Below are positions 25,855-36,540 of a stretch of 64,000 nt of DNA, piece by piece. Position 1 is the stretch's first letter. Every line of letters starts with the position of its first letter. The notes beneath the pieces are model-generated. The model saw only the letters and a program-made list of their open reading frames with translations, did no database searches and was not told the origin of the DNA. The position numbers were made by a program, and so were the translations under genes. The DNA is from Micavibrio aeruginosavorus ARL-13 (GTDB lineage: Bacteria > Pseudomonadota > Alphaproteobacteria > Micavibrionales > Micavibrionaceae), in assembly GCF_000226315.1 (NCBI RefSeq), contig NC_016026.1:248001-312000 (forward strand), given 5' to 3'.

Positions 25855-27417
25855 TTATACGCCGGGCTGGGGTGCTGGCGTAAATGGTGTCGTGGTCGTT
25901 TGTTTGGGGGTTCCCCGGACGTGTTCCAGCGCACAGAGCAAAGCCTTGTCCACCGTTTTGCTGGAGATGCGGGCATCGGCAATGACGGTGGTGGGTGTGA
26001 CATTGTCGTTGATGGCGCAGGTGGATTTGGGTTGGACCGGTGGCGTTGTGCCCTCCGGGTTGTCCAGTGTGTTTTCCAAATCCCGTTCATGTTCGGGGAA
26101 AACGTCTTCGATGCCTTCTACAAAGATGTCCGGCATGATGCCAACGCCTTGAATGGATGCCCCGGATGGCAGGTGATACAACGCACTGGTGAACTTGATG
26201 CCGTCCTTGCGATCGGGGAATTTCACGCTCAACGGCAGGACGCTTTGGACGGATCCCTTGCCAAAGCTTTGCGTGCCGATAATGGTGGCGCGACCAAAAT
26301 CCTTCAAAGCCCCGGCCAGAATTTCCGATGCCGATGCCGACCCGTCATTGATCAGCACGACCAGTTTCTTGCCATTCAGCATATCGCCCGGTGTGGCGTT
26401 AAACGTTTCGGAAATATGACCACCGCGTTTACGAACGGTCAGGATGGGGTCCGTGGAATCGACGAACATATCGACCAGTGTGGCGGCCTGTTCCAGCAGG
26501 CCCCCCGTGTTGGAGCGCAAGTCGATGATATAGCCCGCAGGATTATGCTTCGCAGCGTGTGTCAGGGCGGCCCGGATTTTCTTCGGGCTGTCATCGTGCA
26601 GAAAATCACGCAACGCGACGTAGGACACGTCCCCGATCATCTTGCTGGATACAGATGGAATCGTGAACGGCGCGCGGGTGATGGTGAAATCCAGATCCTG
26701 ATCATCGCGGCGAACGCGGATGGACATTGTCGTATCGGCGGGGCCGCCGATTGATTCATAAAGGGTTTTAAAATTATTTTTGGTCAGCGTTTCGCCGTTA
26801 ATCGCGATGATCTGGTCGTCGGCCTGTAATCCGGCCTTGTGTGCGCCGCCACCCTCAATCGCTTCGATGATGCGGATGCTGCCAATATCTTTTTCCACGC
26901 TGACAATCACGCCGATCCCGGTTTTGGGTTTTTCGTTCCCTCTGAGGACGTCCATCTGCTCGGGTGTCAGGTAGGAATCGTGTGGGCTGAGTGTTTTCAG
27001 CATGCCGTCGATAGCGCCCTTGCTCAGTTGATCCGGGTCGACCTCATGCACGGACCGGTTTTGAAGAACATTTCGAACGGTCATGTAGAGGTCAATTGTT
27101 TCCATCTCCTTCATGGTCATAGGAACCATGAAGACGGGCTCAGACTGTGGGCCGATATCCGGGGATTCGACGACGATTTTTGGGGTTGCTTCGTCTTCTT
27201 CCGTGACCGGGGCGGCAACGGGAGCGGCGACAGATTCCGGGGCCGTTGCCGGGGATTCTGCCGGGATTTCCGCCGGGGTTGTCGCAGGCGTAGCCGTGTT
27301 TGTGTCCATGTTCGGGCGGTCGGCGTTGGCGTCTTTAGCCGTGGCGCATCCGAACACGCCAGCGCCCAGTGCCGCTGCCAGAAATACGGAGCGTAAAATT
27401 TTCGAATGTAATGTCAT
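25855..27417 (-). CDS. S41 C-terminal processing peptidase, paralogue C
   Basis: This 520-residue exported protease has a lipobox-like VFGC (C24), then an Ala/Pro/Glu-rich linker of about 70 residues, longer than in its neighbours. It has the S41 N-domain (TLSPHDSYLTPEQ), a PDZ domain (IIEAIEGGGAHKAGLQADD), the catalytic Ser362 (GSASASEI) and Lys387 (SFGKGSVQ), and the C-terminal two-Cys domain (TCAINDN..., ALLCALEHVRG). It starts 22 bp after paralogue D with AGCAGGA before the ATG and no promoter of its own, so D and C are almost certainly co-transcribed. Confidence 0.9.
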   Translation of the reverse strand: MTLHSKILRSVFLAAALGAGVFGCATAKDANADRPNMDTNTATPATTPAEIPAESPATAPESVAAPVAAPVTEEDEATPKIVVESPDIGPQSEPVFMVPMTMKEMETIDLYMTVRNVLQNRSVHEVDPDQLSKGAIDGMLKTLSPHDSYLTPEQMDVLRGNEKPKTGIGVIVSVEKDIGSIRIIEAIEGGGAHKAGLQADDQIIAINGETLTKNNFKTLYESIGGPADTTMSIRVRRDDQDLDFTITRAPFTIPSVSSKMIGDVSYVALRDFLHDDSPKKIRAALTHAAKHNPAGYIIDLRSNTGGLLEQAATLVDMFVDSTDPILTVRKRGGHISETFNATPGDMLNGKKLVVLINDGSASASEILAGALKDFGRATIIGTQSFGKGSVQSVLPLSVKFPDRKDGIKFTSALYHLPSGASIQGVGIMPDIFVEGIEDVFPEHERDLENTLDNPEGTTPPVQPKSTCAINDNVTPTTVIADARISSKTVDKALLCALEHVRGTPKQTTTTPFTPAPQPGV

Positions 27418-27439
27418 TGTCTGGTCCTGCTCGGTTCAG

Positions 27440-28912
27440 TTACGGCTTCGGCTGTGGCACCGGCGTAATCGTTGCGTTTTTCGACGCTGTTCCCGTTGTG
27501 CTGTTCAGGTGTTTGATGGCGCACAGCAGGGCTTTGTCGACATCGTCGCGACCCCAGCGATAATCGCGGCCCAAATTTTTCCACGTCACACCATCCTTGA
27601 TGGTGCAGGTGTGGGTTTGGGTGCGTTTTTGCTCGGTATCGCCGTTCGGGTTGTCGACGTTGTTGGCCAAATCGCGTTCGTGCTTGATGTTCGATTCATC
27701 AATGCCTTCGACCAGAATGTCCGGGGTGATGCCGATATTCTGGATCGACCGGCCCGTGGGCAAATGGTACAGCGCGTTCGTGATTTTGATACCGTCTTCA
27801 CGACCGGGAATAAACATGCCGAAAGGCATGATGGCCTGGGCGGAGCCCTTGCCAAAGGATGGGGTGCCGATCAATGTGGCGCGGTTGAAATCCTGCAACG
27901 CGCCGGCCACGATTTCGGATGCCGATGCCGATCCGCCATTGATCAGAACGACCATATTCTTGCCGTTCAGCATGTCGCCCGGTTCGGCGGTCCAGGCATG
28001 TTTGACCACGCCGTTGGCGCCGCGAATATCCACGATCGGCATATCCTGTGGGTCCACGAACAGGTCGGTGATTTCCGCGGCCATGTCCAATCGGCCACCG
28101 CCATTATAGCGCAGGTCGAGAATGTAACCGTTGACCGGCTTGGTCCCGGCTTTGGCTTCCAGTTTTTTGAAGGCGTCGGCGACCTGTGTATCGACGTCCC
28201 CTTCCATAAAGCTGGCCAGGCGGACATAGGCGATGTCGCCGATCAATTTGGCGTCAACGGGTTTCAAAACCACTTCGTCACGGATGATGGTCAAGCTTTG
28301 CGGCTTGCCATCGCGTTCAAAATTCAGCGTGACGGGCGTGCCCTTCTCCCCGCGGATCAGGTCGATGGCTTTGGCGATGTCCATGTCCAGGATGGATTGG
28401 CCGTTGACGTGGGTAATCGCATCACCAATTTGCAGGCCTGTTTTTTCCGCGGGGCCCCCTTCGACCAGGCTTTGAACGATAATACGGCCCTTATCCTTTT
28501 CTTTTTCCAGTCCGGCACCGATCCCCTTCAGGGTTTCGGGTTTGCCGCTCATATATCCCTTCATGTCTTCGGCGGTGATATAGGCGTCGTGCGGGGTCAG
28601 GGTTTTCAGCATGCCGTCAACCGCGCCCTGCAACATTTTGTCGCGGTCGCGGGCTTGCGGCATGACGGAGTTGTCTTCGGCCAGGCGGCGGGCAATTCCG
28701 TACACCATGATGCGCTCAAATTCTTCGCGGCTGCCCAGGTCGATCGTATAAGGAGAAGGCCCGCGCGGCTTTGCACCCGTGGTCACGGGTTCGGACGGTT
28801 TCGGCGCGTCGGTGGCGGCCGTGTTGTCACTGGTCGTGGCGCATCCGCTTAACCCCAGGCCGATGGCGGTGGTCAGAAAAAGGGCGGAAAGGGTTTTGGA
28901 TTGCAGACGCAT
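27440..28912 (-). CDS. S41 C-terminal processing peptidase, paralogue D
   Basis: This 490-residue protein is the first gene of the S41 cluster in reading order. Its lipobox LSGC (C23) is canonical, so it is a lipoprotein. The order is a helical N-domain with TPHDAYITAED, a PDZ domain (IVQSLVEGGPAEKTGLQIGD), the S41 core with Ser330 (GSASASEI) and Lys355 (SFGKGSAQ), and the C-terminal two-Cys domain (TCTIKDG..., ALLCAIKHLNS). The promoter-like TTGACA-17-CTAGGA and an AAACAGGGAT leader lie upstream. It is 157 bp from ctaD, across a terminator, on the same strand. Confidence 0.9.
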   Translation of the reverse strand: MRLQSKTLSALFLTTAIGLGLSGCATTSDNTAATDAPKPSEPVTTGAKPRGPSPYTIDLGSREEFERIMVYGIARRLAEDNSVMPQARDRDKMLQGAVDGMLKTLTPHDAYITAEDMKGYMSGKPETLKGIGAGLEKEKDKGRIIVQSLVEGGPAEKTGLQIGDAITHVNGQSILDMDIAKAIDLIRGEKGTPVTLNFERDGKPQSLTIIRDEVVLKPVDAKLIGDIAYVRLASFMEGDVDTQVADAFKKLEAKAGTKPVNGYILDLRYNGGGRLDMAAEITDLFVDPQDMPIVDIRGANGVVKHAWTAEPGDMLNGKNMVVLINGGSASASEIVAGALQDFNRATLIGTPSFGKGSAQAIMPFGMFIPGREDGIKITNALYHLPTGRSIQNIGITPDILVEGIDESNIKHERDLANNVDNPNGDTEQKRTQTHTCTIKDGVTWKNLGRDYRWGRDDVDKALLCAIKHLNSTTGTASKNATITPVPQPKP

Positions 28913-28960
28913 TATATGTATCCCTGTTTAAAGTTATTCTTTTTTGTTTGAAGGGCCTGA

Positions 28961-28989
28961 TCCTAGGACTCGTGTGGCGCTTCTGTCAA
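28961..28989 (-). promoter_or_regulatory. Candidate promoter of S41 paralogues D and C
   Basis: Minus strand: TTGACA (28984-28989), 17 bp, CTAGGA (28961-28966), about 49 bp before the start. Closely matches the promoter of paralogue B. Confidence 0.55.
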
Positions 28990-29016
28990 ATCATTTGTCC
29001 CTGTTAATTCGGGCAT

Positions 29017-29047
29017 AAAAAACACCCCCGAAACGGGGGTGTTTTCT
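29017..29047 (-). terminator. Terminator after ctaD
   Basis: AAAACACCCCCG-TTT-CGGGGGTGTTTT in minus sense: 12-bp perfect stem with a T-run, 22 bp after the ctaD stop. Confidence 0.88.
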
Positions 29048-29069
29048 TTAATTTCAATCGCTTGTCCGA

Positions 29070-30773
<1,704 letters not shown>

Positions 30774-30789
30774 TTAAGAAAAACGGTGA

Positions 30790-31650
30790 TTATTCAGCGG
30801 ATTCGGCGTTCGCGCCCGCGTCGTTTGCGGGGGCTTCAATGCCTTGGTCAGCCTGTTGACGGGCAATCCATGCGGCGAAATCTTCCTTGCTGACAGCATG
30901 GATTTCAATCGGCATGAAAGCGTGGTTGATGCCACACAGTTCCGAGCACTGACCGTAGTAAACGCCCGGTTTTTCAATGCGCATCCAGGTTTCGTTGATA
31001 CGGCCCGGAACGGCGTCGATCTTGATGCCAAAGTTCGGCATGGCGAAGCTGTGGATCACGTCTTGTGCGGTGACCAGAACCTGAATGGTGGTGTCAACCG
31101 GAACAACAACCGGGTTGTCGGTGGACAGCAGGCGAACCTGGCCTTTGGCCGGGTCGATCTCGTCATCCTTCAGCATGTTCGCGGTCAGCGTCACGCCGCC
31201 CTGATCCGGGTATTCATAGCCCCAATACCATTGATAACCCGTGACTTTCAGCGTCATTTCCGGCTCTTTCGCGCGATCGACGTAATAGAGCAGTTTGAAT
31301 GACGGCACGGCAATGATGATCAGGATGATCACCGGCACCAGCGTCCAGATAATTTCCAGCATCACGTTGTGTGTCGTGGTGGACGGTGTCGGGTTCGCCT
31401 TCGCATTGAAGCGAACCATGACGAACACCAGCAGGGCGGTCACGAACAACACGATCCCGGTGATGACGATCATCAGCAGGTGGTGGAAATTGTGAATTTC
31501 CGTTGCCGACGGCGTGACCGCGGGCAGCATACCAAGTTGTGTCGGATGAGCCAGATTGTCAGCCGCCATCGCAACGGACGGCAGAATCAAAACCAGGGCG
31601 GACAGGAAAAGGGATAAGAGAGTTGTAATGCGCATGGATAAGAGCTTCAT
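30790..31650 (-). CDS. ctaC: Cytochrome c oxidase subunit II
   Basis: This 286-residue subunit takes electrons from cytochrome c through its binuclear CuA centre in the periplasm. After a signal peptide (SVAMAAD) come two membrane helices (HHLLMIVITGIVLFVTALLVFV, LEIIWTLVPVIILIIIAVPSF) and a cupredoxin domain with GYQWYWGYEYPD and the CuA motif CSELCGINHAFM (C235, C239, then His and Met). The C-terminus is Ala/Asn-rich. Two in-frame ATGs (31650, 31635) are possible starts; neither has a clear ribosome site. It heads the ctaC-ctaD unit. Confidence 0.95.
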   Translation of the reverse strand: MKLLSMRITTLLSLFLSALVLILPSVAMAADNLAHPTQLGMLPAVTPSATEIHNFHHLLMIVITGIVLFVTALLVFVMVRFNAKANPTPSTTTHNVMLEIIWTLVPVIILIIIAVPSFKLLYYVDRAKEPEMTLKVTGYQWYWGYEYPDQGGVTLTANMLKDDEIDPAKGQVRLLSTDNPVVVPVDTTIQVLVTAQDVIHSFAMPNFGIKIDAVPGRINETWMRIEKPGVYYGQCSELCGINHAFMPIEIHAVSKEDFAAWIARQQADQGIEAPANDAGANAESAE

Positions 31651-31799
31651 GTTACAGGATCGGGAGTGTGATATTTTTCAGCACAAACAGCACTTTAATC
31701 ACGCCTTTCTGATACACGGAAAGGGGTGGTCAGCGCAAGGGGGAAGCGCAAAAACTTGCCGCATTATGGCAACGTTAAGGGCGGCGGTATGGGGCGGGA

Positions 31800-32363
31800 T
31801 TAACCGTGACGGGCCGGCTGGAACACGGCCGTGGCCAGAGCGGTCACCAGGGACGGCAACGGACGGGCTTTAAATTCCATAACATTATACGTGTCAAGCT
31901 GGACCGGACGGGCCAGCGCACGCTTCAGCCCGGCTCGGCTGTTGGCGGCATAGGAGCGGGCTTCGTCCGCGACATTCTCAATGACCGAGGGAATGTGGAG
32001 CAGGGATGGAATATCCATCCGGCGCAAATCCGCGGCGGCCTTACCAAAACCTGGGATCAGGCGGCGGATCATGTCTTCGGCCTGATCCAGGGTCAGGGAA
32101 TAGACATAAATATTGTCGCGTGACCGGGTCAGGCGGCGCATCACATCGTCCTGCCATATGTCAAAGCAAACGGCCAGTGTGTTGCGCACGAACACCAGAT
32201 CGCGGCGGACCGGGTCGACGATGTCCTTTTGCCCGCGGCTGTCCAGAACGCTGTCCAATGTGCGGACGGCATTGCCGAGGTGGGTCAGGGAATCCAGCGG
32301 ATTGTACACAGACAAAGTCGGTTCAGACTTTACAGCGGCAAAAGCACGCGCTTCTACGGACAT
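31800..32363 (-). CDS. Hypothetical protein (187 aa)
   Basis: This soluble, Arg-rich, mostly alpha-helical protein has no recognised domain and no signal peptide. Notable segments are NPLDSLTHLGNAVRTLDSVL, DLVFVRNTLAVCFDIWQDDV and DQAEDMIRRLIPGFGKAAADLRRM. The ATG at 32361-32363 is chosen; an ATG four codons earlier and an open region up to 32480 are also in frame but the extra residues look non-coding (Pro/Arg/Lys mixture). It lies 149 bp upstream of ctaC and 133 bp downstream of the S8-like pair, same strand. Function unknown. Confidence 0.6.
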   Translation of the reverse strand: MSVEARAFAAVKSEPTLSVYNPLDSLTHLGNAVRTLDSVLDSRGQKDIVDPVRRDLVFVRNTLAVCFDIWQDDVMRRLTRSRDNIYVYSLTLDQAEDMIRRLIPGFGKAAADLRRMDIPSLLHIPSVIENVADEARSYAANSRAGLKRALARPVQLDTYNVMEFKARPLPSLVTALATAVFQPARHG

Positions 32364-32496
32364 GATCACACCCATGGGTTCGGTTTTTTGTCTGCGCGCC
32401 TTCTTGATGGGCGGGTCAGGGGCCAAATGGATACCCGATTCGCCCCAACCCCGGCAACGGGGCAGGATAAAGTTGTGCACCGGAAGTTTTGGGGTA

Positions 32497-33972
32497 TCAG
32501 GGCTTCAATTCGATCAGCGTGTTCAGCGCCGGGCCGGTCGTGCCCCAGATGTAAAGTTTGGCGTCGGTAATATCCGGCGTGCCGAAATACATTTGCGGCA
32601 GGATCAGGGTCCAGGTGCCCTTTGTATCTTCGCCCAGAAATGCCGATGTCGATACGACCAGGCGCATGCCGCGCGGGTCGGCCAGGCTGGGGCGGTCCCA
32701 TGCGGCCAGCAATTTAACTTCCGTTCCCGATGGCGAAATCAGGGAGACTTCTTCCGGCAATCCGTTCTGATAAATTTCATACGGTGATGTGGTTTGCGGG
32801 ACCGCGCGGAATTCAAAGATTGTTTGCAAGGCTGCGGCGTTGTCCGTCACGGTGAGGCTGAGCCGGCGGGCATTGCGTTGAAAATCAAAACGAATATTTT
32901 TCGTCCCGTCACTGCGGATCAATGTCGGGGTAATGTGCTGGCCGTCGTTGCTCAGATGGCGCAGGAGTTGCTGGTGCCGGTCGGGATTGTAGATGCCAAA
33001 TCCGGTCAGGCTGCTGTGCCGCAATCCGCGCGCATTGCGCACCATCGATTGATCCAGATATTCGCCGTGCTGGCCCGGATCGGTGATCAGTTTGTCCTGT
33101 GATGCGGACAGCAGCGCCGTTGCGCGGACATCCTGATCCGTCGCCTGCGGGAAGCGGCTGCGCAATGTTGCGATGTGGGCGGCGACATTGGGGGATACAA
33201 ACGACGTGCCTGTGATGTCGCAATTTAATTTGCCCGCATCGCGGTGGGCGGTAAAAGCTCTGCGAATGGTTGACCATTGCAGCTTTGTGCCGTTTTTATC
33301 CCCGACGGACATGGTGGTGCGAAAATCGTCGATTTCATCCTGCGTCATATAATAATTGTTGCAAAAACCCTGCTTGTACCCGGTTGGATAAACAATGTCG
33401 GGTGCGTTTTCAGATGTGTAGCAGGTGACGGTATGATCGGGGGTCACGGCCCCGGTGAAGATCGCGCTGTCCGCGTAGGAATAGGCGCTGACCATCTGGC
33501 GACGCAGGGCGTCGTAATCGCGCTCTTCCGGGCACAATGTGTTGCCGGCGTTCCCGGCGGCGATCACCGGATTGATGTCGGCTTTCGTCCACAGGGATAG
33601 GAAATGCTCCGCTTCCGGGCGGGGCGTTTTGTCAAACGGGGACGGGGTGCTGGAGATGGATACGACCTTGTAACGCAGCAGATGGTCTTTGCCCTCGATC
33701 CCGTCATAGGCGTCGTCGTCGATCAGGGGAATGGCGGGTATGCGATGCCCATTTTTCTCAATCCGCCATTTGAAAATGCCGCGTGCCGATGTGGCATGGT
33801 GGGTAAACAGCCAGTCTTTTGTTAAAAACCGTGTGGCCGGTTCAATATGGGCCACGGGAACGATGGGAACGGATGAATAATCCGGCTGAACCGCGTTGTT
33901 GAAACAGGCGCTGAGCGTTGTTCCCAATGCGGCACACCCAACGGCGCGCAAAATGGCAGCGGTGCGGGTCAT
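32497..33972 (-). CDS. Divergent subtilase-like lipoprotein with C-terminal P-like domain (copy 1)
   Basis: This 491-residue exported protein has a canonical lipobox LSAC (C23). The S8 fold is recognised from HHATSARGIF (H58/H59, in the place of HGTHVAG), AAGNAGN (138-144, oxyanion Asn141) and GTSFVSPNVAAH (Ser257). The usual Asp of the DTG motif is not seen upstream of the His. The last ~130 residues (SPSGTEVKLLAAW, GTWTLIL) resemble the P domain of kexin-type convertases. Six Cys in the catalytic part suggest disulfides. It overlaps copy 2 by 4 bp (ATGA), so they are one operon. It may be an active protease with a shifted triad or a pseudo-enzyme. Confidence 0.7.
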   Translation of the reverse strand: MTRTAAILRAVGCAALGTTLSACFNNAVQPDYSSVPIVPVAHIEPATRFLTKDWLFTHHATSARGIFKWRIEKNGHRIPAIPLIDDDAYDGIEGKDHLLRYKVVSISSTPSPFDKTPRPEAEHFLSLWTKADINPVIAAGNAGNTLCPEERDYDALRRQMVSAYSYADSAIFTGAVTPDHTVTCYTSENAPDIVYPTGYKQGFCNNYYMTQDEIDDFRTTMSVGDKNGTKLQWSTIRRAFTAHRDAGKLNCDITGTSFVSPNVAAHIATLRSRFPQATDQDVRATALLSASQDKLITDPGQHGEYLDQSMVRNARGLRHSSLTGFGIYNPDRHQQLLRHLSNDGQHITPTLIRSDGTKNIRFDFQRNARRLSLTVTDNAAALQTIFEFRAVPQTTSPYEIYQNGLPEEVSLISPSGTEVKLLAAWDRPSLADPRGMRLVVSTSAFLGEDTKGTWTLILPQMYFGTPDITDAKLYIWGTTGPALNTLIELKP

Positions 33973-35426
33973 GGGTTACGGCCCCTTGGCAACAGCGTGT
34001 TGAGTGTCGCGGGATCTGTGCCCCAGATATACAGCGCGGCATCACCAATTTTCGGCGTCAGGAACTTCCCGCGCGGCAGGCGCAGTGTCCATGTGCCATT
34101 GGTCTGTTCACCCAGAAACGCCGGTGCGGCCACCGCCATGCGGTAGCCATCGGCATCGCTTAACGACAGAGGTTCTGTTGCAACGGGAAGGCGTATGGCC
34201 GTACCCGAAGGGGAGACCAGGGTGACGTGAGTGGGTAAACCCTGCTCCAGAATATCATCCTTCGATGTGGAATGGGGCGTTAAACGAAATTCTACAATTG
34301 TGCGTATGGCGGCAGCATTGTCATCAACATGGAATGTAATGGTGCGATCCGCATTTTCTGGCTCGTTCACTGTGCCTGTGGCGGCATGAATGAAACGTGA
34401 TGATAAGGTCTTGTTTTCACGGATCAGATGTTCGAGCAGGCGTTCGTGCTGGGCCGGATCATATAATCCAAAACCGCTGATCGTGTTGTAGTGCAGGCCG
34501 TTGGCATTGATTGCCGATTGTGCGTGGAAGTAATTCGCATCCTGATCCATACCGATCCGTAATGTGTCTTGCGATGATGCCAGCAGCGCGGTGATATAGG
34601 TGTCTGTGTCGGTGGCCTGCGGAAATTTGGTGCGCAATGTGGTCAAATGGCCGTTGACGTTGGGCGCGGAAAACGATGTGCCTTCAATGTTGCAAACGGT
34701 TTTTCCGGCGTCCGGATGGGCGCGGAACAAACGGTCCCCCATCATGCGTTCGCGCGGGGTCATGGTGCTGGACCGGACGGTGTGGCGCATGGCGTCGATT
34801 TCCGGCTGGCTCATATAATAATCATTGCAAAAGCCTTGGGCATATCCGTGGGGATAGAGCAAATCCGGTGCATTTTCCGAGGAATAACATGAAATGGTGC
34901 CATCCAGCTCGGCTGCGCCAACTTTCATAAAGCTGTCGGAAAAAGTGTAGGACGTAATGCGTTGCCAGAACAGCAGGCGCCATTCATCGACAGTTTGTTT
35001 TTTCCCCGTGCACAGGTAATTGCCCATATTGCCCGTGGCCGCGATGGTCAGTGTATCGCTGGCGGACCAGATCGGGGCCAGTGTCATGGCATCCGGTGTG
35101 CGTAAATCAGGGTCGGGGATGGCGCTGGTCGACAGAATTTTGAAATCGCGGATGTACGTGCTTTTTTCAATATCGCGATAGGATTCGTCGTCAATCATGG
35201 GTGGAATGGCGGCATCGGAAAATCCATTCAGTCGGATGCGCCAAGCCAGAATATCGCGGGCCGATTGGCCATGGTGATGGAAAAACCGGTAATCGCGGAC
35301 CAGGCGGGTCATCGCCTCAATATGGGCCGAGGGCGCTGTGACGGGTGGTGCGGTGACCTGTGTGGCCACGCTGGGCCCGGCGGCCATGGCTGCGGCTATG
35401 GCGAAGATGGATGAAAGCTTTTTCAC
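33969..35426 (-). CDS. Divergent subtilase-like exported protein with C-terminal P-like domain (copy 2)
   Basis: This 485-residue paralogue of the gene downstream of it starts at a GTG with ACAGGGA upstream. It has a normal signal peptide ending near SVA rather than a lipobox. Matching motifs are HHHGQSARDI (H50-H52), IAATGNMGN (oxyanion Asn133) and GTSFSAPNVNGH (Ser251). Both copies also share SSENAPDLLYP-type and FCNDYYMSQ-type blocks of unknown role, and the P-like tail (SPSGTAIRLP, GTWTLRLP). As in copy 1, no DTG aspartate is found before the His segment. Same-strand neighbours downstream are copy 1 and the unknown 187-aa gene. Confidence 0.7.
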   Translation of the reverse strand: MKKLSSIFAIAAAMAAGPSVATQVTAPPVTAPSAHIEAMTRLVRDYRFFHHHGQSARDILAWRIRLNGFSDAAIPPMIDDESYRDIEKSTYIRDFKILSTSAIPDPDLRTPDAMTLAPIWSASDTLTIAATGNMGNYLCTGKKQTVDEWRLLFWQRITSYTFSDSFMKVGAAELDGTISCYSSENAPDLLYPHGYAQGFCNDYYMSQPEIDAMRHTVRSSTMTPRERMMGDRLFRAHPDAGKTVCNIEGTSFSAPNVNGHLTTLRTKFPQATDTDTYITALLASSQDTLRIGMDQDANYFHAQSAINANGLHYNTISGFGLYDPAQHERLLEHLIRENKTLSSRFIHAATGTVNEPENADRTITFHVDDNAAAIRTIVEFRLTPHSTSKDDILEQGLPTHVTLVSPSGTAIRLPVATEPLSLSDADGYRMAVAAPAFLGEQTNGTWTLRLPRGKFLTPKIGDAALYIWGTDPATLNTLLPRGRNP

Positions 35427-35552
35427 TCTGACGCGTCCCTGTTTAATCGGGCCTCTTTATAGGCTGGGCCCGGAATGCAGGGACGTTAGGGCAAGTGGGG
35501 CGGGGAATGCAACCCTTCAGGCCAAAATTAATGCCCGCGCCCCATTGTATAT

Positions 35553-36287
35553 TTAAAGTGTGGCGCGTCCGCGCCACAGGGATAAGCCATAAAGGGCGGC
35601 CGTTTCGCTGCGCAAGATGCTGGAGCCCAGTGAGACCGGGGTGAAGGGGGTGGTTTTGCGCAAGATTGTTGCTTCTTCTGTCGTAAATCCGCCCTCGGGT
35701 CCGATCAGGAGGGCGAAGCTGCTGCGGTTGCTCAAAAGATTTTGCAGGTCCGGCGTATCACCCTGCCGCTCCAGTGCGGCGAAAATCGGTGTGTCATGAG
35801 ACCATGCCCCCGGCACGCGGTCCAATGCGATCAACGGGTGCAGGGTGGGAATATCCATCCGCTCGCATTGTTCACTGGCTTCGATAATCTGTGCGCGCAG
35901 CCGTTCATCATTCACATCGCGGACTTCGGTATTGCGTGTCAGAACGGGGTGCAGGTCGGTGACGCCCAATTCAACCGCCTTTTCAATCAGCATGTCCATC
36001 CGCGCCTTCTTGATCGGGGCGAAGAACAAATGGGCCGGGGCCGGGGCCGGTGTTTGCGGGATCAACAAATCGGCGACATGCAACGCGCCATCGCGTTTGC
36101 CGATGGCATGAAAGGTTGAGGCCCATTCCCCGTCGCGGCCATTGAACACACGCACGGAATCACCATCCTTGCGGCGCATTACGGTTTTAAAATAATGCGT
36201 TTGATCCGGCGACAGCGGGACCTCCGCCCCGGCGCTGAGCGCAGCATCCAGAAACAAACGCGGCCATTTTTTGAAATCGGGTGTCAT
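35553..36287 (-). CDS. rsmE: 16S rRNA (uracil1498-N3)-methyltransferase
   Basis: This 244-residue SPOUT enzyme methylates N3 of U1498 of 16S rRNA in the 30S subunit using S-adenosylmethionine. An N-terminal PUA-like domain (HYFKTVMRRKDGD) is followed by the knot: KARMDMLIEKAVELGV, the EQCERMDIPT segment, LLIGPEGGFTTEE and SLGSSILRSETAAL, all RsmE signatures. Length fits the family. Stands alone on the minus strand between the S8-like pair and a REP cluster. Confidence 0.93.
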   Translation of the reverse strand: MTPDFKKWPRLFLDAALSAGAEVPLSPDQTHYFKTVMRRKDGDSVRVFNGRDGEWASTFHAIGKRDGALHVADLLIPQTPAPAPAHLFFAPIKKARMDMLIEKAVELGVTDLHPVLTRNTEVRDVNDERLRAQIIEASEQCERMDIPTLHPLIALDRVPGAWSHDTPIFAALERQGDTPDLQNLLSNRSSFALLIGPEGGFTTEEATILRKTTPFTPVSLGSSILRSETAALYGLSLWRGRATL

Positions 36288-36339
36288 AAATGGATATCAC
36301 CATGAAAGCCGGGTGGTTGTCTATCGCCCTATCATGCGC

Positions 36340-36473
36340 TCCCTCCCCCAGAGGGGGAGGGTTGGGGTGGGGGGATAAGGTGGTGGTGATGACTTTAATA
36401 CTCTGAGCCCCTCCCCCCAGCCCCCTCCCTCGTGGGAGGGGGAGAAGAAGGGATTTCCTCCTTGTGGGAGAGG
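36340..36473. repeat. G/C-rich REP cluster (BIME-like), copy 3
   Basis: Units at 36340-36374 and 36407-36443 in opposite orientation, with a third half-unit (CTTGTGGGAGAGGG) to 36473. Same sequence family as the copies at 848 and 20808. It fills most of the 36288-36540 gap. Confidence 0.8.
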
Positions 36474-36540
36474 GCTGTTGACATATTTTGTGAGAATTGG
36501 TTTGTAAGCGTCATTCGTTAAAAAATTTAGGATAAAAACC

